Part shown: positions 29,501 through 37,124 of the stretch, one piece after another
Numbering within the stretch: the stretch's first letter is position 1
Layout of the letters: every line of letters begins with the position of its first letter
Origin: Bacillota bacterium
Lineage (GTDB): Bacteria; Bacillota_A; Clostridia; Christensenellales; Aristaeellaceae
Direction: 5' to 3'
Length of the DNA stretch: 64,000 bases
Assembly (NCBI GenBank): GCA_023421735.1
Contig: JAEZSP010000087.1
Location: forward strand, 1-64,000
The notes under the pieces: model-generated
Told to the model about the DNA's origin: nothing
The model's database searches: none
What the model saw: the letters and a program-made list of their open reading frames with translations, nothing else
Program-made: the position numbers and the translations under genes

Positions 29501-30301
29501 CTCAGGGGCCGCGTGGGACGCTCGAATCGGCTTGCGTACGCTTACCTCACGGTCAATCCCTCGAAGGTTTTGACCGAGACGGCGGATAAACGCCTCTCCG
29601 CCATCCGTGAGTTTACCGAATTTGGTTCCGGCTTCCGCGTGGCAATGCGCGATCTCGAAATTCGCGGCGCAGGCAATCTCCTCGGCTCCGAGCAGAGTGG
29701 CTTCATGGCATCCGTTGGTTACGATCTGTACGTTAAAATGATCGAGGAAACGGTTTCCGAAATGCGCGGCGATGCCTCCCAGGGCGACATCGATACGCGC
29801 GTGGACATTAAAATCGACGCCTACCTCCCGTCCGAGTATGTTTCAAACGACATTCTGCGGGTAGAGATGTACAAGAAAATCGCCTCCGTCAAGTCGGATG
29901 CCGACCGGGACGACCTCGTGGAGGAACTCATCGACCGGTTTGGCGATCCCAATCGTCCGGTCATGAACCTCATTGCCATCGCGCGGATGAAAAACCTGTG
30001 CGGGCGGGTTGGCATCGACCTTGTCACCGTGCGCGGGGATCAAATCCACATGCGGTTCTCCATTTCGGCTGACATCGACCTCATGAAGGTTCTGATGGCA
30101 GCGAAAAACCACGAGGATCACCTGCGCTTCATGGGCGGGAATCCGCCGACTCTGGTCTATTCTGACAAGAAAAACATGACTGCAGAAGAACTGCTCAATG
30201 GTGCCAGCGATGTCATGAGCGCCGTGGTCGAGGATTTTCTTGCCACAGGCCAAGAACAAGAACCAGACGAAAGTCTGCAAAAAACAGACGAAAGTCGTTA
30301 A
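26555..30301 (+). CDS. mfd: Transcription-repair coupling factor Mfd
   Basis: Mfd displaces RNA polymerase stalled at DNA lesions and recruits UvrA. The 1248-residue protein has the UvrB-like N-terminal part, the RNA polymerase interaction domain starting LKIGDYVVHENHGIGQYMG near residue 560, the translocase with Walker A CGDVGYGKTEVA near 712, the DEEQ box (VVDEEQRFGV) near 813, motif VI QLRGRVGRSNR near 985 and the C-terminal TRCF domain. The ATG at 26555 follows AAAGGAGAG and lies 1 nt after pth. Confidence 0.97.
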   Translation: MLSDDKFACLFTPLDELTEFTALTGALVRGGVYAAYGPDDSQRSHILSALCRKTGRPLLILTPTDMNAQKTTEDMNALLGGGCMFLPARDISFLKTAAASRELSMRRIEALGEAATGALKALVVPVDAMAHRLMPKKRFQERILSLDESMRMQPGEMIERLVDAGYERVQLVEGRGQCALRGGILDVYPVGEPNALRVEFFDDEIDSIRSFDVMTQRSIARMKSARIYPADEMLPTGDECIKAAHELGRMLRARGTALETEDRQKQIEREFDLTPVEDFLQLAYEHTEDDELPEFGALAIKQPKKKEPPKKSVAERILPPRSTLERNFRETLDALETGRRSEGFDALVPVLLKYADTAADYLDDPIIVFDQPERLRERCENRALEFREQYVAALERDEALPAQGELLLSYDELLARFSETTTLIMDPFLRTEKDFKPQGLFQFECRNATGYQTNVKELAGDLKRMSADGWKIALLAGGMARGQRLESALIGFGVTARYSEEIPDALVSGTPMIFPLGIGRGFLYPKIKLMVVSESDVYGLSRQKSRARAKTGEKLAAFTELKIGDYVVHENHGIGQYMGTIRLASEGTYRDFLHIRYQGTDKLYVPTDQLDRVQKYIGSEGEAPKLNKLSGGEWQRQKAKVKNSIREIAGELLKLYAHREATAGHPFDPDTPWQREFEDSFPFEETPDQLTAIQEIKRDMEKPKIMDRLLCGDVGYGKTEVALRAIFKAVMSGKQAALLAPTTILVQQHYATMMNRFHGFPVKIETLSRFKTAAEQKKVINDLKSGELDVVIGTHRLLAKDVGFKDLGLLVVDEEQRFGVSHKESIKKLKQTVDVLTLTATPIPRTLHMSMVGIRDMSLLQSPPEERYPVQTYVVEYSDGLVRDAILRELSRGGQVYVLYNRVQTIEIMYARLKKLVPEARIAVGHGQMREHALEDVMLDFYEGKFDVLLCTTIIEAGLDVPRANTLIVCDADRFGLSQLYQLRGRVGRSNRLAYAYLTVNPSKVLTETADKRLSAIREFTEFGSGFRVAMRDLEIRGAGNLLGSEQSGFMASVGYDLYVKMIEETVSEMRGDASQGDIDTRVDIKIDAYLPSEYVSNDILRVEMYKKIASVKSDADRDDLVEELIDRFGDPNRPVMNLIAIARMKNLCGRVGIDLVTVRGDQIHMRFSISADIDLMKVLMAAKNHEDHLRFMGGNPPTLVYSDKKNMTAEELLNGASDVMSAVVEDFLATGQEQEPDESLQKTDESR

Positions 30302-30311
30302 TGGAGGCGGG

Positions 30312-32225
30312 ATGGATACACGTTTTTTACCGGTGACCTTGGAGGAGGTGCGCGCCCGTGGTTGGGACGCGCCGGACTTCGTTTACGTAACCGGAGACGC
30401 CTATGTCGATCATCCGTCCTTTGGCCTCGCAATCATCTCGCGGGTGCTCGAACACGCGGGCTATCAGGTTGCCATGCTCCCGCAGCCCGATTGGAAGACA
30501 TGCGACGCGTTTAAGGCGTTTGGGCGCCCGAAGATCGGCTTTCTGGTCACGGCAGGCGTCATCGATTCCATGGTCAATCATTATACGGCAGCAAAAAAAA
30601 CGCGCTCCGAGGATGCGTATTCCCCGGGCGGCAAGGCGGGGCATCGGCCCGATCGCGCGACCATCGTCTATGTCAATCGCATCCGCGAGGCCTACGGCAA
30701 TATCCCCGTCGCCATCGGAGGCGTCGAGGCGTCACTCAGACGGTTTGCACATTATGATTATTGGGACGACCGGGTGCGCAATTCCATGCTCGTGGACGCG
30801 GGTGCGGACATCCTTATGTTCGGCATGGGCGAACGGATGATCCTCAAGGTTGCGCAACGCATGCAAGAGGGCGGCGATTATTCGGACGTGCGCATTCCCG
30901 GTACCTGCGTCATGGGCAAGGATGTGCCGGAGGGTTTTCTTGAGATCGAATCATCCGCAACCGTCGCGCGGGACAAGCGCGCATATGCCCGCGCGTTCAA
31001 GGTGCAATATGACCAGCAGGATCCCGTGCGCGGAAAGCCCATCGCACAGAAACACGGGAAGAAATATCTTCTTCAGAATGTGCCGGACATGCCGCTCTCA
31101 CGTGCGGAACTCGACGCAACATACGCGCTCCCGTATGCGCGCACATGGCATCCCATGTATGACGCCGCAGGGGGCATTCCCGCGCTCGAGGAAGTCAAGT
31201 TTTCCATCGCATCCGTGCGCGGTTGCTTCGGCGCTTGCAGTTTTTGCGCATTGACGTTTCATCAGGGCAGGATTGTAACCAGTCGCAGCAGGGAGTCTAT
31301 CGTCTCAGAAGGCAAGCTCATTGCCCGGGAGAAGGACTTTAAGGGCTACATTCACGACGTCGGCGGACCGACGGCGAATTTCCGCGCGCCCGCGTGCAAG
31401 AAGCAGTTGACCAAAGGCGCGTGCTCCAACAAGCAGTGCCTCTTTCCAAAGCCGTGTCAGAATCTGGTCGCGGACCACACCGAATATATCGACATCCTGC
31501 GTGCGCTGCGTGAAATACAGGGCGTGAAAAAGGTCTTCGTGCGCTCCGGCGTGCGCTTTGACTACGTACTCGCGGATAAAAAGTCGGATTTTTTACGTGA
31601 ACTCGTCCGCCACCACGTCTCCGGGCAGTTGAAGGTGGCACCCGAGCACGTGAGCCCGCGCGTTTTGAAATATATGGGGAAACCCGATTCCACCGTCTAT
31701 GATCGCTTTGTCGAAAAGTATAAAAAAGAAAACGAAATGGCGGGCATGAAGCAGTTTCTCGTTCCCTATTTCATGTCCTCACATCCGGGCTGTACGCTCG
31801 AGGACGCGATTCTGCTCGCGCAGTACATGCAAAAAACGAACCAGCACCCCGATCAGGTGCAGGATTTTTATCCGACCCCCGGCACGCTTTCGACCGCCAT
31901 GTATTTCACGGGACTCGATCCCCGCGACATGACCGAGGTCTACGTGCCGCGCGACCCCGAGGAAAAGGCGATGCAACGCGCGCTCATGCAGTATAACAGG
32001 CCGCAAAATCGCGTGTTGGTTGAAAAGGCACTTCGTTTGGCGGACAGGCGGGATCTGATCGGCTTTGGTCGGGACTGCCTGATTCGTCCGAGAGAAATAC
32101 CAAGAAAACCGGGGAGGAAAACAAATGAAACTCACGATCAATCGCGGCGAAAGCAGGATCAACGCCGAGGCGGCGAGAGGCGAAAAACTGATCGAGGCAC
32201 TGGATCGCGCGGGCGTAAGCGTTAG
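30312..32225 (+). CDS. ygiQ: YgiQ family radical SAM protein
   Basis: A radical SAM enzyme of unknown reaction. The [4Fe-4S] motif is VRGCFGACSFCAL (Cys-x3-Cys-x2-Cys) near residue 308, within a SAM-binding barrel, and the YgiQ N-terminal domain is present (VTGDAYVDHPSFG). Family members usually end shortly after the GFGRDCLIRP region (about residue 595). Here the frame continues another ~40 strongly basic residues and overlaps the next gene by 101 nt. The tail is probably read from the next gene's DNA after loss of the native stop. The ATG follows GGAGGCGGG. Confidence 0.92.
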   Translation: MDTRFLPVTLEEVRARGWDAPDFVYVTGDAYVDHPSFGLAIISRVLEHAGYQVAMLPQPDWKTCDAFKAFGRPKIGFLVTAGVIDSMVNHYTAAKKTRSEDAYSPGGKAGHRPDRATIVYVNRIREAYGNIPVAIGGVEASLRRFAHYDYWDDRVRNSMLVDAGADILMFGMGERMILKVAQRMQEGGDYSDVRIPGTCVMGKDVPEGFLEIESSATVARDKRAYARAFKVQYDQQDPVRGKPIAQKHGKKYLLQNVPDMPLSRAELDATYALPYARTWHPMYDAAGGIPALEEVKFSIASVRGCFGACSFCALTFHQGRIVTSRSRESIVSEGKLIAREKDFKGYIHDVGGPTANFRAPACKKQLTKGACSNKQCLFPKPCQNLVADHTEYIDILRALREIQGVKKVFVRSGVRFDYVLADKKSDFLRELVRHHVSGQLKVAPEHVSPRVLKYMGKPDSTVYDRFVEKYKKENEMAGMKQFLVPYFMSSHPGCTLEDAILLAQYMQKTNQHPDQVQDFYPTPGTLSTAMYFTGLDPRDMTEVYVPRDPEEKAMQRALMQYNRPQNRVLVEKALRLADRRDLIGFGRDCLIRPREIPRKPGRKTNETHDQSRRKQDQRRGGERRKTDRGTGSRGRKR

Positions 32226-33840
32226 CGCACCGTGCGGTGGGCGCTGTTTCTGCGGGAAGTGCATTGTGCGCGTCGCGGGCAGCGTGCGTTCGGCCTGCGA
32301 TGCCGAACGGCGTTTCCTTTCCGATGCGCAAATCGAGCAGGGTTACAGGTTGGCGTGCGGTTGTGTGGTCGAGGGGGATGTTGAGGTAACCGTAGAGGAG
32401 GGCGCAGCGCGCGTGTTGGTAGATGGCGCGGGTGCGGTCTATACGCTTGACCCTGCCTGCCGGATCGACGAAGTGCGGTGTGAAAAGCCGTCACTGACCG
32501 CACAGAAGTCGGATGCGGCGCGGCTCGCCGATGCGCTCTCCATTTCCGAATCTGAGATCGGGGATGCGGCGTGTGCCCAGCTTGCGGAGGCCCTGCGTGT
32601 AGGCGATGCGGCTTATGCCGCGCGTTTCCTCGGAACCGTTACCCGCGTAACTGCTGAAAAGCCGCGCGTGTTCGGATGCGCAATTGATATCGGCACAACC
32701 ACCATGGCGGCCTACCTGGTCGACCTTTCCACGGGAGTACTTGCTGCGACTGCTTCCATGCTCAATCCACAGCGCGCCTATGGCGGCGACGTCATCACGC
32801 GGGCGAACCACACGATGGAGCACCCGGAGGGCCTTCAAACCCTCGCACGACTCGTGCGCGGCGGAGTTGCCGACCTGATCGACGAAATGCGCGCGCGCGG
32901 GAACGTCGAGGCGGGCGAGATTCGCCACATTGCGCTTGTAGGAAACACCATTATGATGCATCTGGCGGCAGAACTGAGCGTGAAATACATCGCGACGCTT
33001 CCGTTTGTGCCCGTCTATGCAGGGACGCGTCACACGCCGGCTTCGACCCTTCGCCTTCCCTACGAAAACGCGATGGTCACCCTCGGCCCCTGCGTCGCGG
33101 GTTATGTCGGCGCGGATACCGTCGCGGCGGTCGTTGCCTGTGGGCTTGATGCACCGGGCGAAGCGGCGCTGATGATCGACATCGGCACAAACGGCGAAAT
33201 TGCGCTGCGCGTGGGCGAAAAAATGTGGTGCTGTTCGGCGGCTGCGGGTCCGGCGTTTGAGGGCGCACACATTCGCTGCGGTTCCGGCGCGATGGATGGT
33301 GCGATAGACAGCGTCAGGATCGTGGATGGCGCGCCCATTGTCACCGCGATCGGCGACAAAAAACCCGCGAGCATCTGTGGCAGCGGCATCGTAGACGCGG
33401 TGGCCGAACTTCTGCGGGCAGAGATCATCGACGAAACGGGTCGCATGGAGGGGGATTTCACGCTCGCAGACGGCGTTTTCATCTGTCAGAAGGATGTGCG
33501 GGAGGTGCAGCTCGCAAAGGCCGCCATCGCTGCCGGCATCGGCGTGCTTGCGGACGCCGCCGGCATTGACATTGCGGACATCAAAAAGCTCTATCTGGCG
33601 GGCGGGTTTGGTAATTATATCGACAAGAAAAACGCCTGTGAGATCGGCCTTTTGCCCTTGGGATTGCTGAATCGCATCGAGTCGGTCGGAAATGCCGCAG
33701 GCACGGGCGCGCGTATGATGATTTCAGATCAGTCTGCGCTCTCTCGCGCGGAAGAAGTGCGGCGCAGGATGACATACATAGAGCTTTCTGCGAGCGCGGA
33801 TTTTCAGGAGCGATTCGCGGACAATATGCTGTTTGAATGA
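32125..33840 (+). CDS. RamA-like corrinoid activation protein (ferredoxin + ASKHA/DUF4445)
   Basis: Residues 1-90 form a [2Fe-2S] ferredoxin with C37, C43, C46 (SAPCGGRCFCGKC) and C78. Residues 180-560 form an ASKHA ATPase-like domain of the DUF4445 kind: CAIDIGTTTMAAYLVD near 190, VGNTIMMHLA, MIDIGTNGEI near 352 and YLAGGFGNYID near 490. Such proteins use ATP to reduce the cobalt of inactive corrinoid proteins in methyltransferase systems. No methyltransferase or corrinoid protein gene is nearby. AAACCGGGGAGG lies upstream of the ATG, within ygiQ. Confidence 0.88.
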   Translation: MKLTINRGESRINAEAARGEKLIEALDRAGVSVSAPCGGRCFCGKCIVRVAGSVRSACDAERRFLSDAQIEQGYRLACGCVVEGDVEVTVEEGAARVLVDGAGAVYTLDPACRIDEVRCEKPSLTAQKSDAARLADALSISESEIGDAACAQLAEALRVGDAAYAARFLGTVTRVTAEKPRVFGCAIDIGTTTMAAYLVDLSTGVLAATASMLNPQRAYGGDVITRANHTMEHPEGLQTLARLVRGGVADLIDEMRARGNVEAGEIRHIALVGNTIMMHLAAELSVKYIATLPFVPVYAGTRHTPASTLRLPYENAMVTLGPCVAGYVGADTVAAVVACGLDAPGEAALMIDIGTNGEIALRVGEKMWCCSAAAGPAFEGAHIRCGSGAMDGAIDSVRIVDGAPIVTAIGDKKPASICGSGIVDAVAELLRAEIIDETGRMEGDFTLADGVFICQKDVREVQLAKAAIAAGIGVLADAAGIDIADIKKLYLAGGFGNYIDKKNACEIGLLPLGLLNRIESVGNAAGTGARMMISDQSALSRAEEVRRRMTYIELSASADFQERFADNMLFE

Positions 33841-33842
33841 GC

Positions 33843-33899
33843 TTGACAGACTTCGGTATGTTTTGTATAATGATTTCAATACAGACTGAGGTTTGAAAT
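33843..33899 (+). promoter_or_regulatory. Consensus promoter of the TetR gene with inverted repeat
   Basis: TTGACA (33843-33848) and TATAAT (33866-33871) are both perfect and 17 nt apart. Just downstream ATTTCAA (33873-33879) and TTGAAAT (33893-33899) form a 7-bp inverted repeat with a 13-nt spacer at the likely transcription start, a plausible operator for the TetR protein itself. Confidence 0.65.
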
Positions 33900-33910
33900 G
33901 GGGGATCGGC

Positions 33911-34615
33911 GTGCGCAAGGGTGAAGAGAGCAAAAAAAAGATCATCGACGCGGCGGAAAAACTCTTCAGCGAGAAGGGCTATCAGGCGACGAGCGTGCAG
34001 GACGTGCTCGACGCGCTTTCCATCTCGAAGGGCGGTTTTTATCACTATTTCGAGACAAAGATGGATCTGCTTTCGGCGGTGTGCAATCGTCGCGCGGAAC
34101 AGTGGTATCGCGAAGGTGTTGCGTATGTGCGCGCCATGCGAGCGGGCGCCGTGGAAAAGCTGAATGCGTCGCTTCGGCTCATGAATACACTTGACCGCGA
34201 GACCCCCGCGATGCTTGGAACGCTCACGGAGTTGACCCTGAGCGCGCAGGATGCGTCCGTACGCCGGGAATTGCGGCTCATCACGCTTGAAACAATCGCG
34301 CCGCTCGTCGGTGAGATCATTTCAACGGGCGCGCGCGAAAAGCAGTTTACGGTCAAACGCACGGGCGAAGTTGCGCGCCTTATAACGCTTCTCGCCCTCG
34401 ACGTCAATGAGGAGGCTGCGCGCGAGATCGCGCTGAACTTCGATCAACCGGACTGCGCGATGAACGTCCTTTCACTCCTCAGCGCTTACCGTGAATCGGT
34501 CGAGACAATCGTCAACGCGCCCTACGGATCGATGGAATTGTTTGATTTGGGCGACATGATTTCTGCCATTGGCCGCATTGTCGCGGATTTAAAGGGAACA
34601 AAGCGGGGAATCTAA
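33911..34615 (+). CDS. TetR family transcriptional regulator
   Basis: A 234-residue regulator. The N-terminal helix-turn-helix domain is clear (KKIIDAAEKLFSEKGYQATS ... ISKGGFYHYFETKMDLL, residues 8-55). The remaining helical ligand domain is not recognisable. The start is GTG at 33911, with GGGGGA upstream. The likely operator lies in its own leader. It sits between the RamA-like gene and the amidase; neither is a sure target. Confidence 0.9.
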   Translation: MRKGEESKKKIIDAAEKLFSEKGYQATSVQDVLDALSISKGGFYHYFETKMDLLSAVCNRRAEQWYREGVAYVRAMRAGAVEKLNASLRLMNTLDRETPAMLGTLTELTLSAQDASVRRELRLITLETIAPLVGEIISTGAREKQFTVKRTGEVARLITLLALDVNEEAAREIALNFDQPDCAMNVLSLLSAYRESVETIVNAPYGSMELFDLGDMISAIGRIVADLKGTKRGI

Positions 34616-34651
34616 CGTCAAACGGTCAAATGTGCAAACGGAAGTGATTTT

Positions 34652-35419
34652 GTGCGACGTATCATTGGTTTCGCCGCGATATTGATCCTGATTCTCGCGG
34701 TTGTGGGCGTTTCGATGGGTGAGGATGCGCAGGAGATGCCCACGCTTGTCCCCGAGCAGCCGGTTTTGACTGTCGATCTGATGGACACACCCGGACCGCT
34801 GACGGGCATCATCATCGGCATCGATCCCGGACACCAGACAAAGGCAAATTCTGAGCAAGAACAAATTGCGCCCGGCAGCAAGGAGACGAAGGCGAAGACC
34901 AGCTCCGGTACGCAGGGCGTCAAGTCGCGCGTGCCCGAATATGAGGTAAATCTCGATGTGTCGCTTCAACTGAAAAGTGCGCTCGAAGCGCAGGGTGCAA
35001 CGGTCGTCATGACGCGCGAGACGAACGACGTTACCATCTCAAACATCGAACGCGCCCAGATGATGAACGAAGCGGGTGCTGATCTGGTTTTGCGCATCCA
35101 CTGCAACGGTGCGAACGATTCCTCCGTCCACGGCATCGGCCTTTACGTGAGAAAGACCGGCGACTGTGCCGAAGAAAGTTACGCAGCAGCAGCATACATT
35201 CTGCCTGCCATGGCGGAGACGACCGGCGCGAAAGCGAACGGTATTTATGAGCGCGATACCTATACCGGCCTCAATTGGTCCGAAGTGCCCGCAATCCTCG
35301 TGGAGATGGGCTATATGTCAAACCCCGATGAGGACAGAAAGCTCGTCGATCCGGATTACCAGGCTCTGCTCGTCAATGGCATAGTGGATGGCGTCTGTGC
35401 GTATTTTGCGGGTGAATGA
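34652..35419 (+). CDS. N-acetylmuramoyl-L-alanine amidase (Amidase_3), secreted
   Basis: The enzyme cuts the bond between MurNAc and L-Ala in peptidoglycan. An N-terminal hydrophobic segment (IIGFAAILILILAVVGVSM) is a signal peptide or anchor. The catalytic domain (residues 50-255) shows the zinc ligands His in GIDPGHQ, Glu in PEYEVNLD and His in LRIHCNGAN, and the catalytic Glu in AILVEMGYMSN. The start is GTG at 34652 after GGAAGTG. No cell-wall-binding repeats follow. Confidence 0.92.
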   Translation: MRRIIGFAAILILILAVVGVSMGEDAQEMPTLVPEQPVLTVDLMDTPGPLTGIIIGIDPGHQTKANSEQEQIAPGSKETKAKTSSGTQGVKSRVPEYEVNLDVSLQLKSALEAQGATVVMTRETNDVTISNIERAQMMNEAGADLVLRIHCNGANDSSVHGIGLYVRKTGDCAEESYAAAAYILPAMAETTGAKANGIYERDTYTGLNWSEVPAILVEMGYMSNPDEDRKLVDPDYQALLVNGIVDGVCAYFAGE

Positions 35420-35420
35420 C

Positions 35421-35449
35421 TTGCCAAAATCATCCGTTTGTGATATGAT
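35421..35449 (+). promoter_or_regulatory. Promoter of the aspS leader
   Basis: TTGCCA and TATGAT are separated by 17 nt. The predicted transcription start near 35456 is about 20 nt upstream of the leader-peptide ATG. Confidence 0.65.
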
Positions 35450-35474
35450 ATTGTAAAACAACCGGAGGAACCAT

Positions 35475-35507
35475 ATGTTCATAAATGTCCGTGACGATGA
35501 TATGTAG
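35475..35507 (+). CDS. Candidate aspS leader peptide MFINVRDDDM
   Basis: An 11-codon ORF (ATG to TAG) with an ideal GGAGG six nt upstream. Codons 7 to 9 are GAC GAT GAT, three consecutive Asp codons, and codon 4 is Asn. The first real gene downstream is aspartyl-tRNA synthetase, and an intrinsic terminator lies between. This is the layout of a ribosome-mediated attenuator. Too short to be found by length-based gene callers. Confidence 0.6.
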   Translation: MFINVRDDDM

Positions 35508-35600
35508 CGCTTGATTCGCGAATGAAACCGCGGGTCGAAGCGCTTCGTTTCGTGCCGCGGGACTTCAAACCTCGCTCGCACGACGGGCGGGGTTGTTTTT
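35508..35600 (+). promoter_or_regulatory. Candidate transcription attenuator of aspS
   Basis: Three mutually exclusive stems are visible. Early stem: CCGCGG 35528-35533 with 35555-35560, enclosing CGAAGCGCTTCG. Antiterminator: TCGTGC (35550-35555) with GCACGA (35578-35583), continued by GCGGG (35557-35561) with CC-CGC (35570-35575, T bulged). Terminator: AACCTCGCTCG (35568-35578) with CGGGCGGGGTT (35584-35594), 11 bp with two G-T wobbles, then GTTTTT. The antiterminator shares bases with both others, as in classic attenuators. I could not work out which ribosome position favours which stem. Confidence 0.6.
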
Positions 35601-35691
35601 ATGGGAAGAGGTGATCCTATGCGGCAGTTTGACAATGCCGGGGTTGACGCGCGCATGCTTTTTCCGATATAAAATGAGGAGGATTCCCCTT

Positions 35692-36978
35692 ATGGAAAGA
35701 ACATGCGTACTGGACTTGAAACCCGGGAAATCTTATCGGGTCGGCGGCTTTGTGAGCAACCTTCGCCTGAAAAAGACGATGGCGTTCCTCGTTCTTCGCG
35801 ATCGGACGGGGCAGATACAGATTACAATCGACCGCGCTGCGCATCCCGCATTCGAGGACGCGCTTTCAAAGTTGACCGTAGAATCGGTCATCACCGCGCA
35901 GGGCGTGGTCGCCGAAAACGCATATGTCAAGTTGGGCGGCATTGAGCTTCTGCCGGAGACGCTGACCATTGAATCGCTGGCGGACGCATACCCGCTGCTT
36001 GCGGATTCGGCCATCGATGTGCGGCTCGATTATCGCTGGCTCGATCTGCGCGCGGAAAAACAGCGCGTGATCTTCGAAATCCAGACGACGCTCGCCAATG
36101 CGGTGCGGGATTTTCTGCGCGCAAGGGCGTTTACGGAGATCCACACGCCCAAGTTGATCGCGGCGGCAAGCGAATCCGGTGCGGATGTATTTGAGGTCAA
36201 GTACTTCGACCGCAAGGCATACCTCGCGCAGAGTCCGCAGTTTTACAAGCAGATGGCGATGGCGGCTGGTCTTGAACGCATCTTTGAGATCGGCCCTGTC
36301 TTTCGCGCCGAAAAATCGCACACCAACCGCCACGCGACGGAGTTCACGGGCGTGGATCTCGAATTTTCGTTTATCGATTCTTACCGCGACGTCATGTCGC
36401 TCGAAGGCGAGATGCTCGCATTTGCCCTCGGGCAGGTCAAGGAGAAGCACGGTTCCGACGTCGCGCGCCTGTTTGGGGAGGAAGTTGTCGTGCCGCGGCT
36501 GCCGTTCCCGGAAATCAAGCTGCGCGCCCTCTATGGCGAGCTGGAAAAACGATATGGGTACGCCGTTGCGGAGGAAGAGATGGGGGATATGACCACCGAA
36601 GCGGAGCAGCTTGCGCGCACATTCGCCATGGAGGAATATGGCCACGAATTCCTCTTTGTCACCGACTTTTCGAAGGAGAAACGTGCGTTTTATCACATGC
36701 GTGAAGATGGCGTGCCCCAGGGTTACGACCTTATCTGGCGCGGCGTTGAGATCACGACCGGGGCGCAGCGCGAACATCGCTATGATGTCCTGCGGCGTCA
36801 GGCGGAGGAAAAGGGTCTCGCGGAGGATGTGCGGTTCTATCTCGAATTTTTCCGCTATGGCTGTCCGCCGCACGGGGGATTCGGCCTAGGGCTCGACCGA
36901 CTTACGATGCTTCTTTTAAACGTGCCGATCAAGGAAGCCATGTTCCTGTTCCGCGGTCCGTCGCGCCTGACGCCCTGA
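35692..36978 (+). CDS. aspS: Aspartyl-tRNA synthetase, archaeal type (probably non-discriminating)
   Basis: The 428-residue class IIb synthetase has an N-terminal OB-fold anticodon domain (GKSYRVGGFVSNLRLKKTMAF) and the catalytic core with motif 1 around FTEIHTPKLIAAASESGADV, motif 2 FRAEKSHTNRHATEFT near residue 207, and motif 3 GGFGLGLDRLTML near 400. It lacks the GAD insertion of bacterial AspRS (about 590 residues) and ends in RLTP as archaeal-type AspRS2 does. Such enzymes usually also charge tRNA-Asn, needing GatCAB, which is not in the window. The ATG follows TGAGGAGG. Expression is probably governed by the leader upstream. Confidence 0.93.
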   Translation: MERTCVLDLKPGKSYRVGGFVSNLRLKKTMAFLVLRDRTGQIQITIDRAAHPAFEDALSKLTVESVITAQGVVAENAYVKLGGIELLPETLTIESLADAYPLLADSAIDVRLDYRWLDLRAEKQRVIFEIQTTLANAVRDFLRARAFTEIHTPKLIAAASESGADVFEVKYFDRKAYLAQSPQFYKQMAMAAGLERIFEIGPVFRAEKSHTNRHATEFTGVDLEFSFIDSYRDVMSLEGEMLAFALGQVKEKHGSDVARLFGEEVVVPRLPFPEIKLRALYGELEKRYGYAVAEEEMGDMTTEAEQLARTFAMEEYGHEFLFVTDFSKEKRAFYHMREDGVPQGYDLIWRGVEITTGAQREHRYDVLRRQAEEKGLAEDVRFYLEFFRYGCPPHGGFGLGLDRLTMLLLNVPIKEAMFLFRGPSRLTP

Positions 36979-37006
36979 AAAAATCCCGCCTTGACGGAAA
37001 TATAAC

Positions 37007-37035
37007 TTGCAATGTGGGGAATGTTCCTGTATAAT
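37007..37035 (+). promoter_or_regulatory. Promoter of rplU-prp-rpmA
   Basis: TTGCAA and TATAAT are separated by 17 nt, with the transcription start expected near 37042. Confidence 0.7.
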
Positions 37036-37041
37036 TGTTGG

Positions 37042-37124
37042 GACAGCCGCACGGGACTGGCTGGTAAGTGCGCAAAAAGCGCCGCCTATACCCGGCGAGA
37101 TTGAGACATAGGAGGGAAACACGC
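37042..37124 (+). promoter_or_regulatory. Candidate ribosomal protein L21 leader
   Basis: The 5' leader of rplU can form CAGCC/GGCTG (37044-37063), GCGC-AAAAA-GCGC (37070-37082) and CGCCG/CGGCG (37080-37097); the last two overlap and exclude each other. L21 leaders that mediate autoregulation are known upstream of rplU in Firmicutes. I cannot test the consensus here, so this is a position- and structure-based call. Confidence 0.45.

Noticed and set aside
35508..35600. T-box riboswitch upstream of aspS
   Set aside because: GTGCCGCGGG recalls the 3' part of the T-box sequence, but the AGGGTGG half is absent, and only about 100 nt separate the start site from the terminator stem, too little for Stem I. 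The short ORF with Asp codons explains the leader better.
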